From: Meandrina meandrites | Lineage: Eukaryota > Cnidaria > Anthozoa > Scleractinia > Meandrinidae | Direction: 5' to 3' | Assembly: GCA_963693305.1 (NCBI GenBank) | Contig: OY855908.1 | Span: 35,900,305 to 35,964,304, forward strand | DNA: 64,000 bases | Part shown: one piece after another, positions 33,357 through 45,892 of the stretch | How positions within the stretch are numbered: position 1 is the stretch's first letter | How the letters are laid out: the number at the start of each line of letters is the position of its first letter | Notes under the pieces: generated by a model | The model's database searches: none | What the model was told of the DNA's origin: nothing | What the model saw: only the letters and a program-made list of their open reading frames with translations | Translations under genes and position numbers: made by a program

Positions 33357-34145
33357 CTGAAAGAGCAAAACGTGCAATGTCCTAAGCAAAAAAGGTGTAA
33401 CTGAGTAACACCCATGGCAACAAATCTTACCCCGCCGTCCGCTCGCCACTCAATGTAAAGTATAAACGGGGGCTTGGGGAGGGGGAGCTAATAGTTGTGG
33501 TCACATTACAGACTTTTACCTAGGGGAAAGCGCTTTACCTAGGGAAAGGTCGGTGCCATTTTTTCACAGTCATCGAATTTTTTTTCTACTAAAAAGAAAA
33601 ATGAAAATTGTACGTCACCACTCAGAATCAAACCTGGAACCTCTGGCATGCCAGCAACCCTCTCGCACCACTACACCACCACGTTGATCCGCCAAATCCC
33701 CGAAAAATTTAATTATATAAGGTGACTTTCTTACTGTTACATCTATTGCAAATGACCCTATCCCTATCCCTAACCTAAGCTTGAATCTAACTTTGATTTA
33801 ATAATCGTCTTATCTAAGCCTAATTTCATCTAATAATCAAAGCACAGTTTCGACCTTATCCAGGCCCAAACTAGAGCAGATATGGCACTCTCCATTCTGA
33901 AAAGCTTGGTTACCAATGATGGCATCGACCGTTAAAAATGGCACCGACCGTTTACGAAAGGGAAATGAGCGACGGCGAGACCATAGAGAGATAAAAAATA
34001 CATACCGGTACATAAAGAAACAACGCCTGGGGAATAAAATTCACTCCATGTAACCGGACCTGAATTAACACTTTACCTAAGTTATGTAAATAAGCACAAT
34101 CAAAACATGCGCCAATGTGGTTATTCTGCGAGTCGGAAGTTTGCA
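33357..34145. other. intergenic with a tRNA-like sequence
   Basis: 33612-33683 (minus) has tRNA-like A- and B-box spacing (TAGTGGTGCGAGAGG, then CCAGGTTTGATTCTGAG) but poor stems; probably a tRNA-derived repeat. No gene otherwise. Confidence 0.3.
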
Positions 34146-34149
34146 TATT

Positions 34150-34690
34150 TGAATGAAATTCGACATTAATGGCGCAAATTTATTCATTCATGCGCACCTT
34201 AGCTCATATGCATTTTCAAATTTCGCAACCGTCTTAGTTTGCTCCAACTGGAAATTTTGAACAAAGTTTCATCCACTTCGCATTACGTTTACCTAACTTC
34301 CGTCAACTTAAGGTAAACGAATCCGACTTAAAAGGATACAGCGAGTTTTGCTTGGACATTGAGCAAGATCTAAGCTTTCATGAACAAGCTCATTTATTTT
34401 ACCACGACTGAAATTTTCAGGTAAGGGAACGTTCTTTAATGCCGTAATTTACTCATGTGATTCTCAGAATTGTTACCATTTCAGCTACTGGACTATACCG
34501 ATCCTAAGTGATGGAAGCCGACAAACTCTGGTGCACAATACTAAAATTTCTCTTTTTTTCAGGAAATCTTTGGATACAGTCACCAAGTTGAAATATGTAG
34601 GCATAGATTAGGCAGGAAAGCCGATGGAAAGTGACCGCATTGTAGGGGTAAGTTAAAGTTTCTTGTCTTATTATGATTCAAAATTAATGG
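34150..34690 (+). repeat. tandem unit 1 with an 85-nt exon-like segment
   Basis: Paralogous to 34733-35230. Holds acceptor CTCTTTTTTTCAG, 85 nt (34563-34647), then donor GGGG|TAAGT-type GTAAGTTA. No frame is convincingly open, so if expressed it is an untranslated or noncoding exon. Confidence 0.5.
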
Positions 34691-34732
34691 TGCGACGGTA
34701 ATAAAGTTTTTATCTTATCTTATCTTATACAC

Positions 34733-35230
34733 GGGCACCTTACCTCGCTTGCATTTTCAAATTTCGCAACCGTCTTTTAGTTAGCTCCAAATGAGGCTCT
34801 TGAACAAAGTTGCATCCACTTCGCGTTACGTTTACCGATCTTCAGGAAAACGAATCCGCTTTAAAAGGATCGAAATAGCGAAATTTTGTTGAACATATAT
34901 TGAGCAAGATCTTACCTCTTTTATGAACAATTTAACCTTCTTAAAAGTTATTGGTAGTTAAGGGAACGTTCCTTCATTAACGGCGTAAAACTAATTTACG
35001 CATGTGGTTCTCAGAATTGTCGGCATTTCAGCTACTGGTTTGTACCAATGTTAAGTGGTAGCCGGCAAACTCTGGTGAAAAATATTAATTTTTCTCTTTT
35101 TTTTTCAGGAGACTGAACTTTAGATAAAGTCACTAATTTGAAGTATGCGGCCAAGTAGACAGAAAAGGCGAAGAAAGTTCCCGCCTTATAGAGGTAAGTA
35201 AAGAGTTTTTTGAGTTCCACATCTAACCGT
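34733..35230 (+). repeat. tandem unit 2 with an 85-nt exon-like segment
   Basis: Acceptor CTCTTTTTTTTTCAG, 85 nt (35109-35193), donor GAG|GTAAGTAA. Exon length and both splice sites are conserved with unit 1 although the sequence has diverged. A (TTATC)n stretch at ~34716-34728 separates the units. Confidence 0.5.
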
Positions 35231-36378
35231 GTAATCTGCAAAGCGCAATTAGCCCATCACTGCAGATGTGCAAATTTGCAAGTGCAGTGTTAAAATGTGA
35301 AACTAGGTGCGTGTTAAAAAGTGTCCGAGCTCAGCGTTATTCAGACATTAGTACATGACGGTAAAGCCTCCACTGATTGCTCATCAATAACTTGATTTTC
35401 ATTTAATAGGTAATTTAGTCTTTCATTGTGCGGGCTAGAAAACTGTATTTATATTTGTTTGTTCTAGCACTGATTTCAATAAATGTTTTTGGGTGGAATT
35501 GTCTGGTGCCCTGTCGCTTTTTATACTGCAGACTGAAAAAAATCACTGTAAGCATCATTGTATATCGTGCCACTTTCCTTCTTTGTCTTCTTTGCTTGAG
35601 CGTTTGCAATCGTTGGAAATCGTACAAAAGTTCAAAAGTTTCGTGACTGTTCGTTTCACCGTTTCGTTGTTTCGGGTGTTAGTATATGACCTCAAAGACA
35701 ATTGTTCTTCGCTACGTCTATTGATGAGACCACCGAAAGCTACAGCAAGTTCGCGTGGGCAATGTCTACATTCATCTTCTTCATAATTGGCTGATTTTTG
35801 ACAGCTCGCGCGCTCGGTGTCGCATCAGCGGGGTTCCTTGGGGGCGGCAATCAGAATTCTAAGCGATGCGGGCAGACTCTCCTTCCCTTTTCTTTGTTTT
35901 CGCGCGGAGAGCCTGCTGCTTAGTTCAGTTATTCGAGCCTTTAGAACAGGACTATTTCTGAACGTTTTTACGTGTCTAACAAATAACTCGATAAAGATAA
36001 TAAATCGCAGAATAGTAACTACGGCTCAAAAATAGTTCAAAGCGCCAGCAAAACTTCGATCTTTTCTCACTCACTGGGTAAAGATCAATACTCGAACAGC
36101 AGTTATTTGCTATTTAAAAAGTCTTCAATTCGATGGAAGACAATTTATTTATCCCGAGAGATGACGAATTTCACGCACTTGGCCTTGTATTTTTTTTATA
36201 ATACTATTCTACTTTTCGTGAAATTAAATATCAATCTTTTTTTTTAATTTACACCAGACTTCAAGCACTGGTTGCAGTACAGTTTATTTCATATATCTTG
36301 GTACCGCACCGTACCTGTAACATTCAAAAAACAGAAAGGAAAGTCCTGCCTGGAGAGATGGATTATGCAGGGGAATAG
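35231..36378 (+). other. no firm gene; possible 5' part of the 36.4-kb gene
   Basis: Overlapping ORFs at 35428-35786 and 35817-36035 have no recognisable domain. The 35428 ORF starts with a hydrophobic signal-like stretch, but composition is low-complexity. Confidence 0.25.
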
Positions 36379-36504
36379 AAAGCTAGAGAAACCCTACAAG
36401 TGGCGTACTGCCATCATAAAAGAGTTGAAGTCTTTCATGCGTCAGATGCAGAACTGATTTCTCCTAACATCAGTCCTACTACGCAAATAACTTCTGCTGT
36501 TCAG
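36379..36504 (+). CDS. candidate coding exon, unknown gene (copy A)
   Basis: 42-codon open segment ending at a donor, CAG|GTAACA. The paralogous segment 38646-38759 keeps the frame with whole-codon gaps and conservative changes (KR.E..H..DAELI.P.I pattern) and also ends CAG|GT. Phase 0 matches the next candidate exon at 37571. The acceptor is uncertain (possibly ...GCTAG just after 36380). Confidence 0.35.
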
Positions 36505-37049
36505 GTAACAACTAGCTTACCGTAACAATCCTAGATCAATATCATAACAAGCGATTAAAACTTTTAGTTTGAAATCGGAGTTGGCGACATGTACGTAATC
36601 CCAAGCTGGGTGGAGGGTTTCGCGCGTTCCACTTGGTGCTTGTCTACTTGCATCGCTCTCGAGGACAGGTTGCAGTACTGGTGGGGGATGGCTGGGGCTA
36701 AGGACTATGCGCCTCGTATCAGAAACTCATCCTATCTGTCATCCTATTTGTAGGAGTCAACCCAGATAACAAGTGATCCTGAGAGTCAGATTTGGTGGTT
36801 CTCCTTCCAAAGCCGGTGGAACTTCCCTCAGAACGCCTTCCGACTCTGAACGACTCTAACCCCCAGAGGACTGCCTGTATTCAAGTGGGGATTAAATATC
36901 GATATTTTGGCATCATCCGCATCTAAGTATCTAAAATAAATAATTCATCAAGGGTTTTCGGAAACGAGCTTTACTTCTTAGTGGAAGTAGCGAAGTGCAT
37001 GTATGAAAATGTTACACTGAAAATCCTGACCACTGAAAACAATCCGTGG

Positions 37050-37278
37050 TTAAGGTGGGATTCAAACCCACGACTTTCAGGCGGCCGTTTCAGGTCTACT
37101 GCTCTAACATCTGAGCAACAGAGCCACGATGGGAACAGTGCGTGAGTGGTTGTCAGCTAATTCACTCATTTCTATGCCTGAGGATGATGGCAACTGAAAA
37201 AAAATGGCTCAGGTGGGATTCAAACCCACGACCTTCGGGTTACAGGTCTACTGCTCTACCATCTGAGCTACAGAGCCA
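37050..37278 (-). repeat. two tRNA-like sequences (copy A)
   Basis: 37050-37126 and 37205-37277, minus. The second reads GGCTCTGTAGCTCAGATGGT ... GTGGGTTTGAATCCCACC, with good acceptor, D and T arms but an anticodon arm that does not pair, so I regard both as tRNA-derived repeats, not functional tRNAs. Confidence 0.55.
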
Positions 37279-37570
37279 TGTCGGAGCCAGAAACTAAAAT
37301 AAATTGATATATTCGTAATTTCTCACTCTGACCTCTTGGCACAGAGCCAGGGCCAGAATGACAGCCAATGCCAGAATTGACGCTTCCATGCCAGTGCTAG
37401 TGCAAGAACCTGAGCGCGTGCCTGTGTCCATTTGGTCAGAGAACAGACTGTCATTTATGTCAGTTTGACTGAAGTATCAACATTAGAATGTGAACTACTA
37501 GATAAGTCTAAATGACATATATAGATTGATTTCTCTTTTAACCCTTAAACTCATTACTTTACCTTTTCAG

Positions 37571-37660
37571 GGAAAATCTCAAACATCTGATGATACAATC
37601 AACACCAAACATCTATTGAAATCATCAGATAATGATGATGAAGGGGAAGAGGTGATATGA
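37571..37660 (+). CDS. candidate terminal exon, acidic tail (copy A)
   Basis: Acceptor TTTACCTTTTCAG then 29 codons and TGA, ending in a Ser/Asp/Glu-rich tail (KSSDNDDEGEEVI). Phase 0 fits the exon ending at 36504. In the duplicate (from 40612) a stop appears after three codons, so only this copy could encode the tail. Confidence 0.35.
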   Translation, partial: GKSQTSDDTINTKHLLKSSDNDDEGEEVI

Positions 37661-38640
37661 GTTTAGAATGGATCATCGTCGAGCAGAGGGTTGCTAGGTA
37701 TCAAGAGGGCAGTTGCAGCCTTACAGTCATGTTCCTGATGTCTTGCTAAAAACTCCATTATCTGTAATATTCAGATATAAGCATTCTTGTTGCTTTCTAA
37801 AAACACCTTCTTGAACTGTAAGGCAGAATCTTTGGAAAGTATCGGAAAGCATCGGCATCTTCCGTCCGTACTCTGAAAATCGTCGGAAAGCTTCCAACCT
37901 GTTCGGCAATTTCTGTACATGGTATACGAATATCTTGGAATATATTCGACAAACGTCATAAAGATCTTCGGCCCGGCCGAAAGCTTCGAAAATCTTCCGC
38001 AGCGTCCGTACATCGTATAAGGAACATTTTCGAACGTGTTAGAATGTACTTTTAAAACGTCAGAAACATTATCGAACTTCGCGTTACTCTACAGACATAA
38101 ATGATTCAAGTCATGGGACATTGCGGCTATAGATAACGTGACAAAGGGTCAATGTAATGAATCAGTGTAACTTCTGACTACTTCTTTCTTTCTGAGCAAC
38201 ATGTCAATTTTATTCAATCTTAGAGAAACAATAATGGAATGATCGAATCTTCCAAACCGTGTCCCGCATTGTGAGACTGACAGGGCACGATGGCAGGAAA
38301 TGTTGTACTTCCGCTCTTTCGCAACAACAAAACTTCGGCTTTTTTATAGAAATCGTGATAACACCTTCGGACGTTTTCGACAATTTTCGCAAGACAGAAT
38401 CGTAGCTGATATAATACATTTATGCAAGTGAACACCTGTTTGCACTCACTGCGAACCTACTTTTTACAAAAAGCTCTAAAAATAGCGATCAAAAAAACAA
38501 TCGTTTCTTTATACCAGAACTTAAAAGAAAAACCGGTTGAAGTACAGTTTCATAACTATCATTTTGCTACACCTCAACTGGAAGATTCACAATAAGTACA
38601 GCCGGGCGCCATAAATCCAGCAGCCGCGTAGAACAGAAAA
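37661..38640. repeat. rest of tandem unit A, no gene
   Basis: 37680-38400 matches 40700-41400. Rich in CGGAAAG/CTTCGG-type short repeats. No ORF of interest. Confidence 0.5.
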
Positions 38641-38645
38641 CTTGA

Positions 38646-38759
38646 AACAGAAATCCTTCGAATGCGTGGCATTCCAAAAGAATTAGTCTGCTGCATCCAG
38701 ATGAAGAACTAATTTATCCTGACATCAATTCGACTGCGTGGATAATTTCTGGTGCTCAG
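38646..38759 (+). pseudogene. candidate exon, copy B, donor hit by a LINE
   Basis: 38-codon counterpart of 36379-36504, donor CAG|GTAAGA. The downstream LINE insertion duplicated the donor region itself, and the next exon (40612-40623) is closed by an early stop. Probably non-functional. Confidence 0.35.
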
Positions 38760-38769
38760 GTAAGAATCC

Positions 38770-39977
38770 AGCGTATCACCAAAGCTGTTGATGACGTCCT
38801 GCGAAATGAACAAGCTGGATTTCGCAAGGGGCGCAGATGTGTGGATCAAATTTTTACCCTAAGGAATATACTTGAGCAATGTTCTGAATGGAACAGGCAA
38901 CTGTATGTGAATTTCATCGATTATGAGAAAGCGTTTGACAGCATTCACAGGGACAGTCTTTGGCAGATATTGAGAGCGTATGGCATTCCTCAACGCATTG
39001 TTAATATCATCAAATGCTTCTATTCGAACTTCACATGCTGTGTTGGTCAGGGGGATTTGAGCTTCGAAATCAAAACCGGTGTACGCCAGGGATGTGTCAT
39101 GTCATCCGTGCTATTCAATATTGCTATCGACTGGGTCCTTCGTCGCACTATGGAAGATCAGCGTAGAGGTATACGATGGACCCCTTTCTCTACACTCGAG
39201 GACCTCGACTTTGCGGACGATATAGCCTTGTTGTCACACACTCATCAGCACATTCAAGAAAAGACCGACCGGCTCAGCATGTTCAGCGCCCAGGTTGGCC
39301 TGAAGATAAGCTTGAAGAAGACAGAAGCTATGTGTGTGAATGTCCCCTCCCCGTCAAAGATCAGGGTAGCAGGACAGGATATTTCTTACACCGACAAGTT
39401 CACATACCTTGGAAGCATGCTTTGCCAGGACGGCGGTACTGGTGTGGACATACAAAACAGACTAAACAAAGCAAGGGGCGCCTTTATGAGCTTACGACCA
39501 GTGTGGAGATCGGCAAGTTATAGCACAAAGACAAAGCTTAGGATCTACCAGAGCTGTGTGTTGTCAACCCTCCTTTACGGCTGCGAATGTTGGCGAATGA
39601 CTGAACATGACCTGTCAAAACTAGCGTCCTTCCACACAACTAGCCTCAGGAAGATTCTGAGAATTTTCTGGCCGCAGAAAATCTCCAACGACCAGCTCCC
39701 GAAGCAAACCAAGCAGGAGGATATTCGCACGATTGTCACCAGGAGAAGATGGAGATGGATTGGACATGTGCTTCGAAAGGGCAACAACAACATAGCTAGG
39801 ACTGCAATGCGCTGGACGCCTGAAGGCAAGCGTAGAAGAGGGCGCCCAAAAACAACATGGCGCAGAACGGTAGAAACGGAGTTAAGGGAGCTCAATTACA
39901 GCTGGAGCACCATTGAGAAACTGGCTAGAGACAGGCAGGGTTGGAGAAACTTCGTTGCTGCCCTATGTGCCACATAG
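38770..39977 (+). CDS. non-LTR reverse transcriptase, C-terminal ~400 residues
   Basis: Open from the truncation point to TAG; no native start because the 5' end is missing. Visible RT motifs: NEQAGFRKGRRCVDQ, FIDYEKAFDSIHR, GVRQGCVMSSVLFN and the catalytic FADD box (LDFADDIALLS), then the thumb/linker (FTYLGSML) and a basic C-terminal region (RRRWRWIGHVLRKG, RRGRPKTTWRR) typical of this class of LINEs. No endonuclease domain. Frame is intact, suggesting a fairly recent insertion, but the copy is dead on arrival. Confidence 0.9.
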
Positions 39978-40004
39978 GCATGATGGGCAGTAAGTAAGTA
40001 AGTA
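38770..40004 (+). mobile_element. 5'-truncated LINE (non-LTR retrotransposon)
   Basis: Flanked by a perfect 12-bp target duplication AGGTAAGAATCC (38758-38769 and 40005-40016). The body begins inside the reverse transcriptase and ends with a (TAAG)n tail (39989-40004). The equivalent site in tandem unit A (36504) is empty, confirming insertion. Confidence 0.9.
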
Positions 40005-40079
40005 AGGTAAGAATCCGTTTCCCGTAAAACTTCTAGATCCATATCAAAACATGCTAATGTAAGTTTCAGTTTGTACGTT

Positions 40080-40332
40080 GCCTCAGGTGAGATTCGAACC
40101 CACGACCTTCGGGTTACAGGTCCAGCTGCTCTACCATCTGAGCTACAGAGCCATGATGGGAAAAGCGCGTGAGTGAATCCCAGTTGATTCACTCATTTCT
40201 ATGCCTGAGGATGATTCTAAACTAAAATACACTGTAAATCCTGACAACTGGAAAATAACATGGCTCAGGTGGGATTCGAACCCACGACGTTTGGATTAGA
40301 GGCCTATTGCTCTACATCTGAGCTACAGAGCC
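40080..40332 (-). repeat. two tRNA-like sequences (copy B)
   Basis: 40080-40152 and 40261-40332, the duplicates of the pair at 37050-37278, more degenerate in the acceptor and anticodon arms. Confidence 0.55.
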
Positions 40333-41420
40333 ATGGCGGAGCCAGAAACGAAAAGAAATTGATATTTTGGTAATTTCTCACTCTGACCTCTTGGCACAGA
40401 CCAGAGCCAGAATGACAGCCAATGCCAGACTTGACGCTTCCATGCCAGTGCTAGTGCAAGAACCTGAGCGCGTGCCTGTGTCCATTTGGTCAGAGAACAG
40501 ACTGTCATTTATGTCAGTTTGACTGAAGTATCAACATTAGAATATAAACTAAATGACATATATAGATTGATTTCTCTTTTAACCCTTAAACTCATTACTT
40601 TACCTTTTCAGGGAAAATCTTAAAAATCTGATGACAAAATCAACACCAAACATCTATTGAAATCATCAGATAATGATGATGAAGAGGAAGAGGTGATATG
40701 AGTTTAGAATGGATCATCGTCGAGCAGAGGGTTGCTAGGTATCAAGAGGGCGGTTGCAAGCTTACAGTCATGTTCCTGATGTCTTGCTAAAAGCTCCATT
40801 ATCTGTAATATTCAGCTATAAGCATTCCTTTTGGTTTCTAAAGAAACCTTCTTGAACCGTTAGGCAGAATCTTCGGAAAGCGTCGGAATGCATCGGCAGC
40901 ATCCGTCCGTATATCGTATACCGAACATCTCGGAATATATTCGAGTACTCTGAAGATCGTCGGAAAGCTTCGAACCTGTTTGGCAATTTCCGTGCATAGT
41001 ATACGATGGAATATATTCGATAAGCGTCACATAGATCTTCGGCCCGACCGAAAGCTTTGAAAATCTTCGTCAGTGTCCGTACATCGTATAAGGAACATCT
41101 TCGAACATGTCAGAATATAATTTTAAAACGTCAGAAACATCGAACTGCGGGTTACTCTGCAAACAAAAATGATCCAAATCATAGGACATGCCTATTTTTT
41201 CGTCGAAATTGTTTTGAGATTATATTAAATAAAACCTCTGCGGCCGATAGATCACGTGACAAAGGGTCAATGTAATGGATCAGTGTAACTTCTGACTACT
41301 TCTTCCTTTCTAAGCGACATGTCAATTAAATCAATCTTTGAGAAACAGTAATCGAATGATCGAATCCTCCAAACCGTGTCCCGTATCGTTGGACTGACTG
41401 ACTCGTTAGGCCTTAAAAGC
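40333..41420. repeat. rest of tandem unit B, no gene
   Basis: Parallels 37278-38290. Nothing coding seen. Confidence 0.5.
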
Positions 41421-44400
41421 TGACTTTGTTCCATTGTTTTGTACTTGTCACAAATCGGGCGTCGGATATCAAATTCGATGGTATATATTTCCTGATACCC
41501 GTCATCCGATTTTATACCATTGAGAAGTTTATAACTGTAGTTTATTTACCATCATAGTGTGAGTGTATGAGTTTATTTACCATCAAAGTTTTGCCGGAAT
41601 AATTTTATGATATCGATGTCACGTCTCAGATTATTGTACACATGTTTACGTTCCATGGCCTTACTAAATTCGAACAGGAAAGCGTGGTAAAAGTTTTAGT
41701 TACTTTATTAATATCACTCACGGTTAATTGCCATTGCCTCTATATAGAACGACTCCATGGTAATAGTTTAGTTCCTCAGATTCTAGTTGCTGGCCATAAA
41801 TTAAACGTTAAAAAGTGTTTTCTCCTAAAATTTCAGAGGGACCATTCTTTATGGTAACCGGAAAAAACACATTCGACAAACATAGTAAAATTTACATCGA
41901 TTGGTTTTTAAATTCATCAAAGCAAACCGTTAAGTCCTAATGTAAGATAAAGGAAGCGCATATTTTAATTTAAATTAGTAGATCCGAGAATATCAAGGGA
42001 TGAACTTGGGCTTACCTTGAAATGAAGCAAAAACACGTCTTTACTCGAAGCTGCACTTGTCACAAATGACGAGAGCCTCCTGACAAGCAGGTATGATCAC
42101 GTGATAATGCCACTTAAGACTGACAGGGCGAGGGGTGAAATTAAATTAGACCAAAAAAGGAGCTGTTTTTAAACAGTCATCTAACGGTCATCTAACGCCT
42201 AGCCTGAATATTTAGAAAGTCATCATGCTCAGATCGTTTTAGGAAGAAACCCTCGAGTTTAATTTTTTGTATAGAACAGTTTTAACATGGAATTTTATAC
42301 TTGTGTCTTCCTGTTTTGATCTGAGCTCATGTTATTGTGTTTCTTGGCCACGTCACAAGGTTACAAGTAGATAATTGAAGGGAGCAACATTGAGCTGGAA
42401 CATTCTTGTGTGCCGCACCTGTTCACCGTTATTCCAACTATTTCATAAATTTATCATTAAAGCAGGTATTTTCGAGGATATTAAAACATTTGTCTCCCAA
42501 TTGCATCCCTAGCTATCTTTAACTTGATTTGTTTTCCTCGGCAGTTCTGTTTTATACTCCGCCTTCCGAAAAGTAACAGTTGAACCGGCACAATCACACT
42601 GTTGATTTGAGTCACATGAAATACACTTTCATGATCAAGCATAAAAATTGCAGAATAACGTTAAGTTCTTTACCAGTTAAGATACTTGATAAGGCTTTTT
42701 GAGTATTATTTGCTCTTTCCGTTTCATTTTATAATAAATTGTACGGACTTCCAAAGAAAACACAATGTTTGATCATGCTGATTGTTAATTGTCTAGCTGT
42801 TCAGGAGAAATGATACTGGAGTATGTTTTAAGTGTTTACAACTTGCTACGCAGTTAAAGCGCGGATCTTTACCGGATAGCGATTACCAGTTTGTATGCAC
42901 TGTTAGATTTGGAAATGATAAAGAGATGGTTTTAAAGAAGTCAAAATTTTAACTAACAACAGATAATTTTGAACAGGAAAGCTGCTAATAACAAAGCTGT
43001 TAATTAAAATAATTCAATTTCTCAGAACCTTGCGGCTGGTTTCCGGCCATAAATTTAACGGGTAGTTAATTTTCTCCCGTAATTTTGCGGAAAAATGCAC
43101 ATTCGACAAACATGATAAAATTTATATTGATAAGCTTTTTATCAAAGCGTACCGTTAAATCCTCACCAGTTAGAAAAGGGCAGCGCATATACTAGTTTAT
43201 ATTAGTAGATTATGTTGATATGTTTCCAAGAATAAGCTTGCGCGCTTACCTCGAAATGAAGCAAAAAGGACGTCTTTGCTTGTCCTGCACTTGTGATCAC
43301 GGGATAACTTAACTTTGACCGGCAGGGGAGGGGTGAAATTAAATTGACCGAAAAAAGGACTGGACATGTTTAATAGCAAGGTACAATTAAGATTCATTGA
43401 AAGTTAAAATTAGAAAGTCGTTATGCACAGATCGTCTAAGGGAGAAACTCCTTAGTTTGGCTTTTCAACTGAGCAGTCGCTGGTGTGTTTTCATAACAGA
43501 TTGGATCAAGTACATGAAAGGCCAGTCTCTCTTTAAAGGTTGTCTTCCTTTTTTTAAATCAAAGTTCGTGTGATTATTTTGTTTTGTTTTTGCCACGTCA
43601 CAGGAAGAGGTTATAAGATAATAATTGAAGGGAACAACACTGAGAACATTCCGTGAGCCGCACCTGTGCGCTGTTACGCCAAAAAAATCACACGAAATCC
43701 GCTTCACTGATCAAGTATTGCCTTAGACTGAACAACGTTAAGGTTCTTCACCTACAATATCACCTATTGTTTCCTTTTCAACTAAATTCCACAGACGTTC
43801 ATAAATACGTTTGATCATGTTAATTTATAATTGTCTCAGTTCATAGGAGTTTGTTAGTGCAAACAATCTACGTGGCTATTTTAAATCACGGGTCTTTACC
43901 GGCGCAAAGCGATAAATATTGCCCGACGTTACTAATAGAACTGTTCGGTACTCGAACTCGATCGAACTGTTATATTAAAATATAACTTAATCGAGCGATT
44001 GGGATATTGAGTGGATAAACCAGTGAAAAATGAGACAAGGAGAGGAGGGTAGAAAATAGCTTGAATTATATACCCAAAAGCCGTAATTGCATGGCCTCGC
44101 TTGGAATAATTAATGGTAAAGCGCAATCAAGAATCATTCAAAGTCAAAAGTTTGAAAGTCTTTATTCTCAGTTGGTCTCTAGAAACTCTTTAGTTTAAAC
44201 TTTTAATAAAGCAGTCGCTTTTTTGTCACTTTATATTGGCTGATAATGCTAAAACTTTCACTTAGTTTGCATCAAGTGTCTACCGTTAACACACAATTAT
44301 ACTACCTTCTTCCTGTTTTGATTAACGTTCGCGATATTGTACATGTGGCGGTCTTTGGCCACACGTCATAGGAGGTGCTCGTTAAGTAGATAATTAAAGG

Positions 44401-44720
44401 GAACAACATTCCGAACATTTTGTGAGCTGCATCTGCGCATACTTTAAGAAAACCCGTTTATAGATTATTCTGTGAAGGGGTTTCGAAGATATTTTTGGTT
44501 GAAAAAAACTTTATCTAACTGTCTCCGACATTAAGATTTTACGGTAGTTCTGTTTTCAGTCCGAGACGCACCCAGCCGTTGTTAGAATAAACGTGAAAGG
44601 GATCGAGGCACTGAAGCTGAACTGTTACATGTAACGCTTCTGTGACCAAGTATTGTAGAGTTAGTTAAAGGTTCTTTAAGCTTTTAAATTACTTGATTAT
44701 CAAATTCACCCCATCAGTTA
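41421..44720. repeat. three diverged tandem units, no firm gene
   Basis: Blocks recur at ~1-1.2 kb: CACGTCACA...GATAATTGAAGGGA near 42345, 43597 and 44365; ACATTCGACAAACAT near 41870 and 43090; and a minus-strand donor TTTCAAG|GTAAGC (42020) or TTTCGAG|GTAAGC (43250). The conserved minus-strand donors suggest alternative untranslated first exons; no coding region found. Confidence 0.5.
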
Positions 44721-45095
44721 CATGTTTTAGCCATCATTTTGATTTCAAAACCCGCGAGCGCCTTCCATATCCAGCGAATCAAACGCGCGACTTGGAACAA
44801 GCGAGCGACTTGGTCTTGATTGATTAATTATACGACAGTACCAAGACTACTAATGATCCCCTTCCCCTCCCCCTAAATATCTGATAATCCCAGCCGGTAC
44901 CCATTTTATATAGTCTTCATACACCTGTGTGAAGAAAGCACTGTACTGTGAGGGTGAACTGCTTTCTATTGGTTTTATACAAAAACATAACGCGGTGACT
45001 GACCCCTAGTTGGATTAAGCATAAGATAGCAGGGAATGGGGTGAGCAGGAGGTGAGCCCATCTTTTCCCGCGCCCGCACTTATCGCGGGTTAATT
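44721..45095. other. intergenic, nothing recognised
   Basis: No ORF, hairpin or known repeat stands out. Confidence 0.4.
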
Positions 45096-45332
45096 GTCTC
45101 GTCCCTTACTCGTCTCTAGTCGCGCCTCGTTAACTGCCGTTATCCTCCTCGTCCCTAGTCGCGCCTCGTTATTAAATTGCCTCGTCCCTCTCCCGTCCCT
45201 AGTCATGCCTCGTTAACTGCCTCGTCCCTCTCTCGTCCCTAGACACGCCTCGCTAGTTGCCTCGTCCTTCCCTCGTCCCTTACGTAGTCGCGCCTTGTTA
45301 ACTGCCTCATCATCATCATCATCATCATCATA
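45096..45332. repeat. ~50-bp minisatellite and (CAT)n
   Basis: About four units built on TCGTCCCTAGTCGCGCCTCG and TTAACTGCC, followed by (ATC)n at 45306-45331. Confidence 0.75.
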
Positions 45333-45892
45333 TACTTTATTTAAACACGTCCGCAGACGGTCACCCCGTCACCCCGTGAAATATTGTAAAAAGAATAAGA
45401 TATTTGATGTATCTATTGTATTATACTCCACTGTACTTATAATTATAAATGAAAAGAACTACAAAATGAACTTAGAAATTCAGGGGCCGCGCAGAGGGAG
45501 GGGCTGGGGGGGTTAGCCCCACACTTTTTCACAGTGAAAGGAAAAATAATAAGAACTAAGTAAATAAGCAAGAAAAGAAAGAAAGAAACGAAAAAAAAAT
45601 ATTATGAAACGAACAATTACTAAAAGTATTTCATTTGAACGCCTTTCCGGAGGGTAGTGATAACCTGTGTTTTTGATTTCATTCTATAATGGTAAAACCA
45701 GGAAAGAGATCATCTGGTGAACGATCATTCAGTTTCCACCGTCCAAAGACTGAAAATTGTTCTCAACAATGACACAAGAGAGATTTAGCAACCTGAAAAA
45801 TGACTTTTTGACAACGCTAACGAATTTGCAAATCGTAGCAATAACAAAAAGAGAAATTGGATAGCGATTTATCCTATAGACAGCGTTGTTCA

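Noticed and set aside
37205..37277. Functional tRNA gene on the minus strand
   Set aside because: Acceptor, D and T arms are good but the anticodon stem does not pair and four similar copies occur in a tandem duplication; more likely tRNA-derived repeats.
39176..39523. 115-codon ORF inside the LINE
   Set aside because: Alternative frame of the reverse transcriptase.
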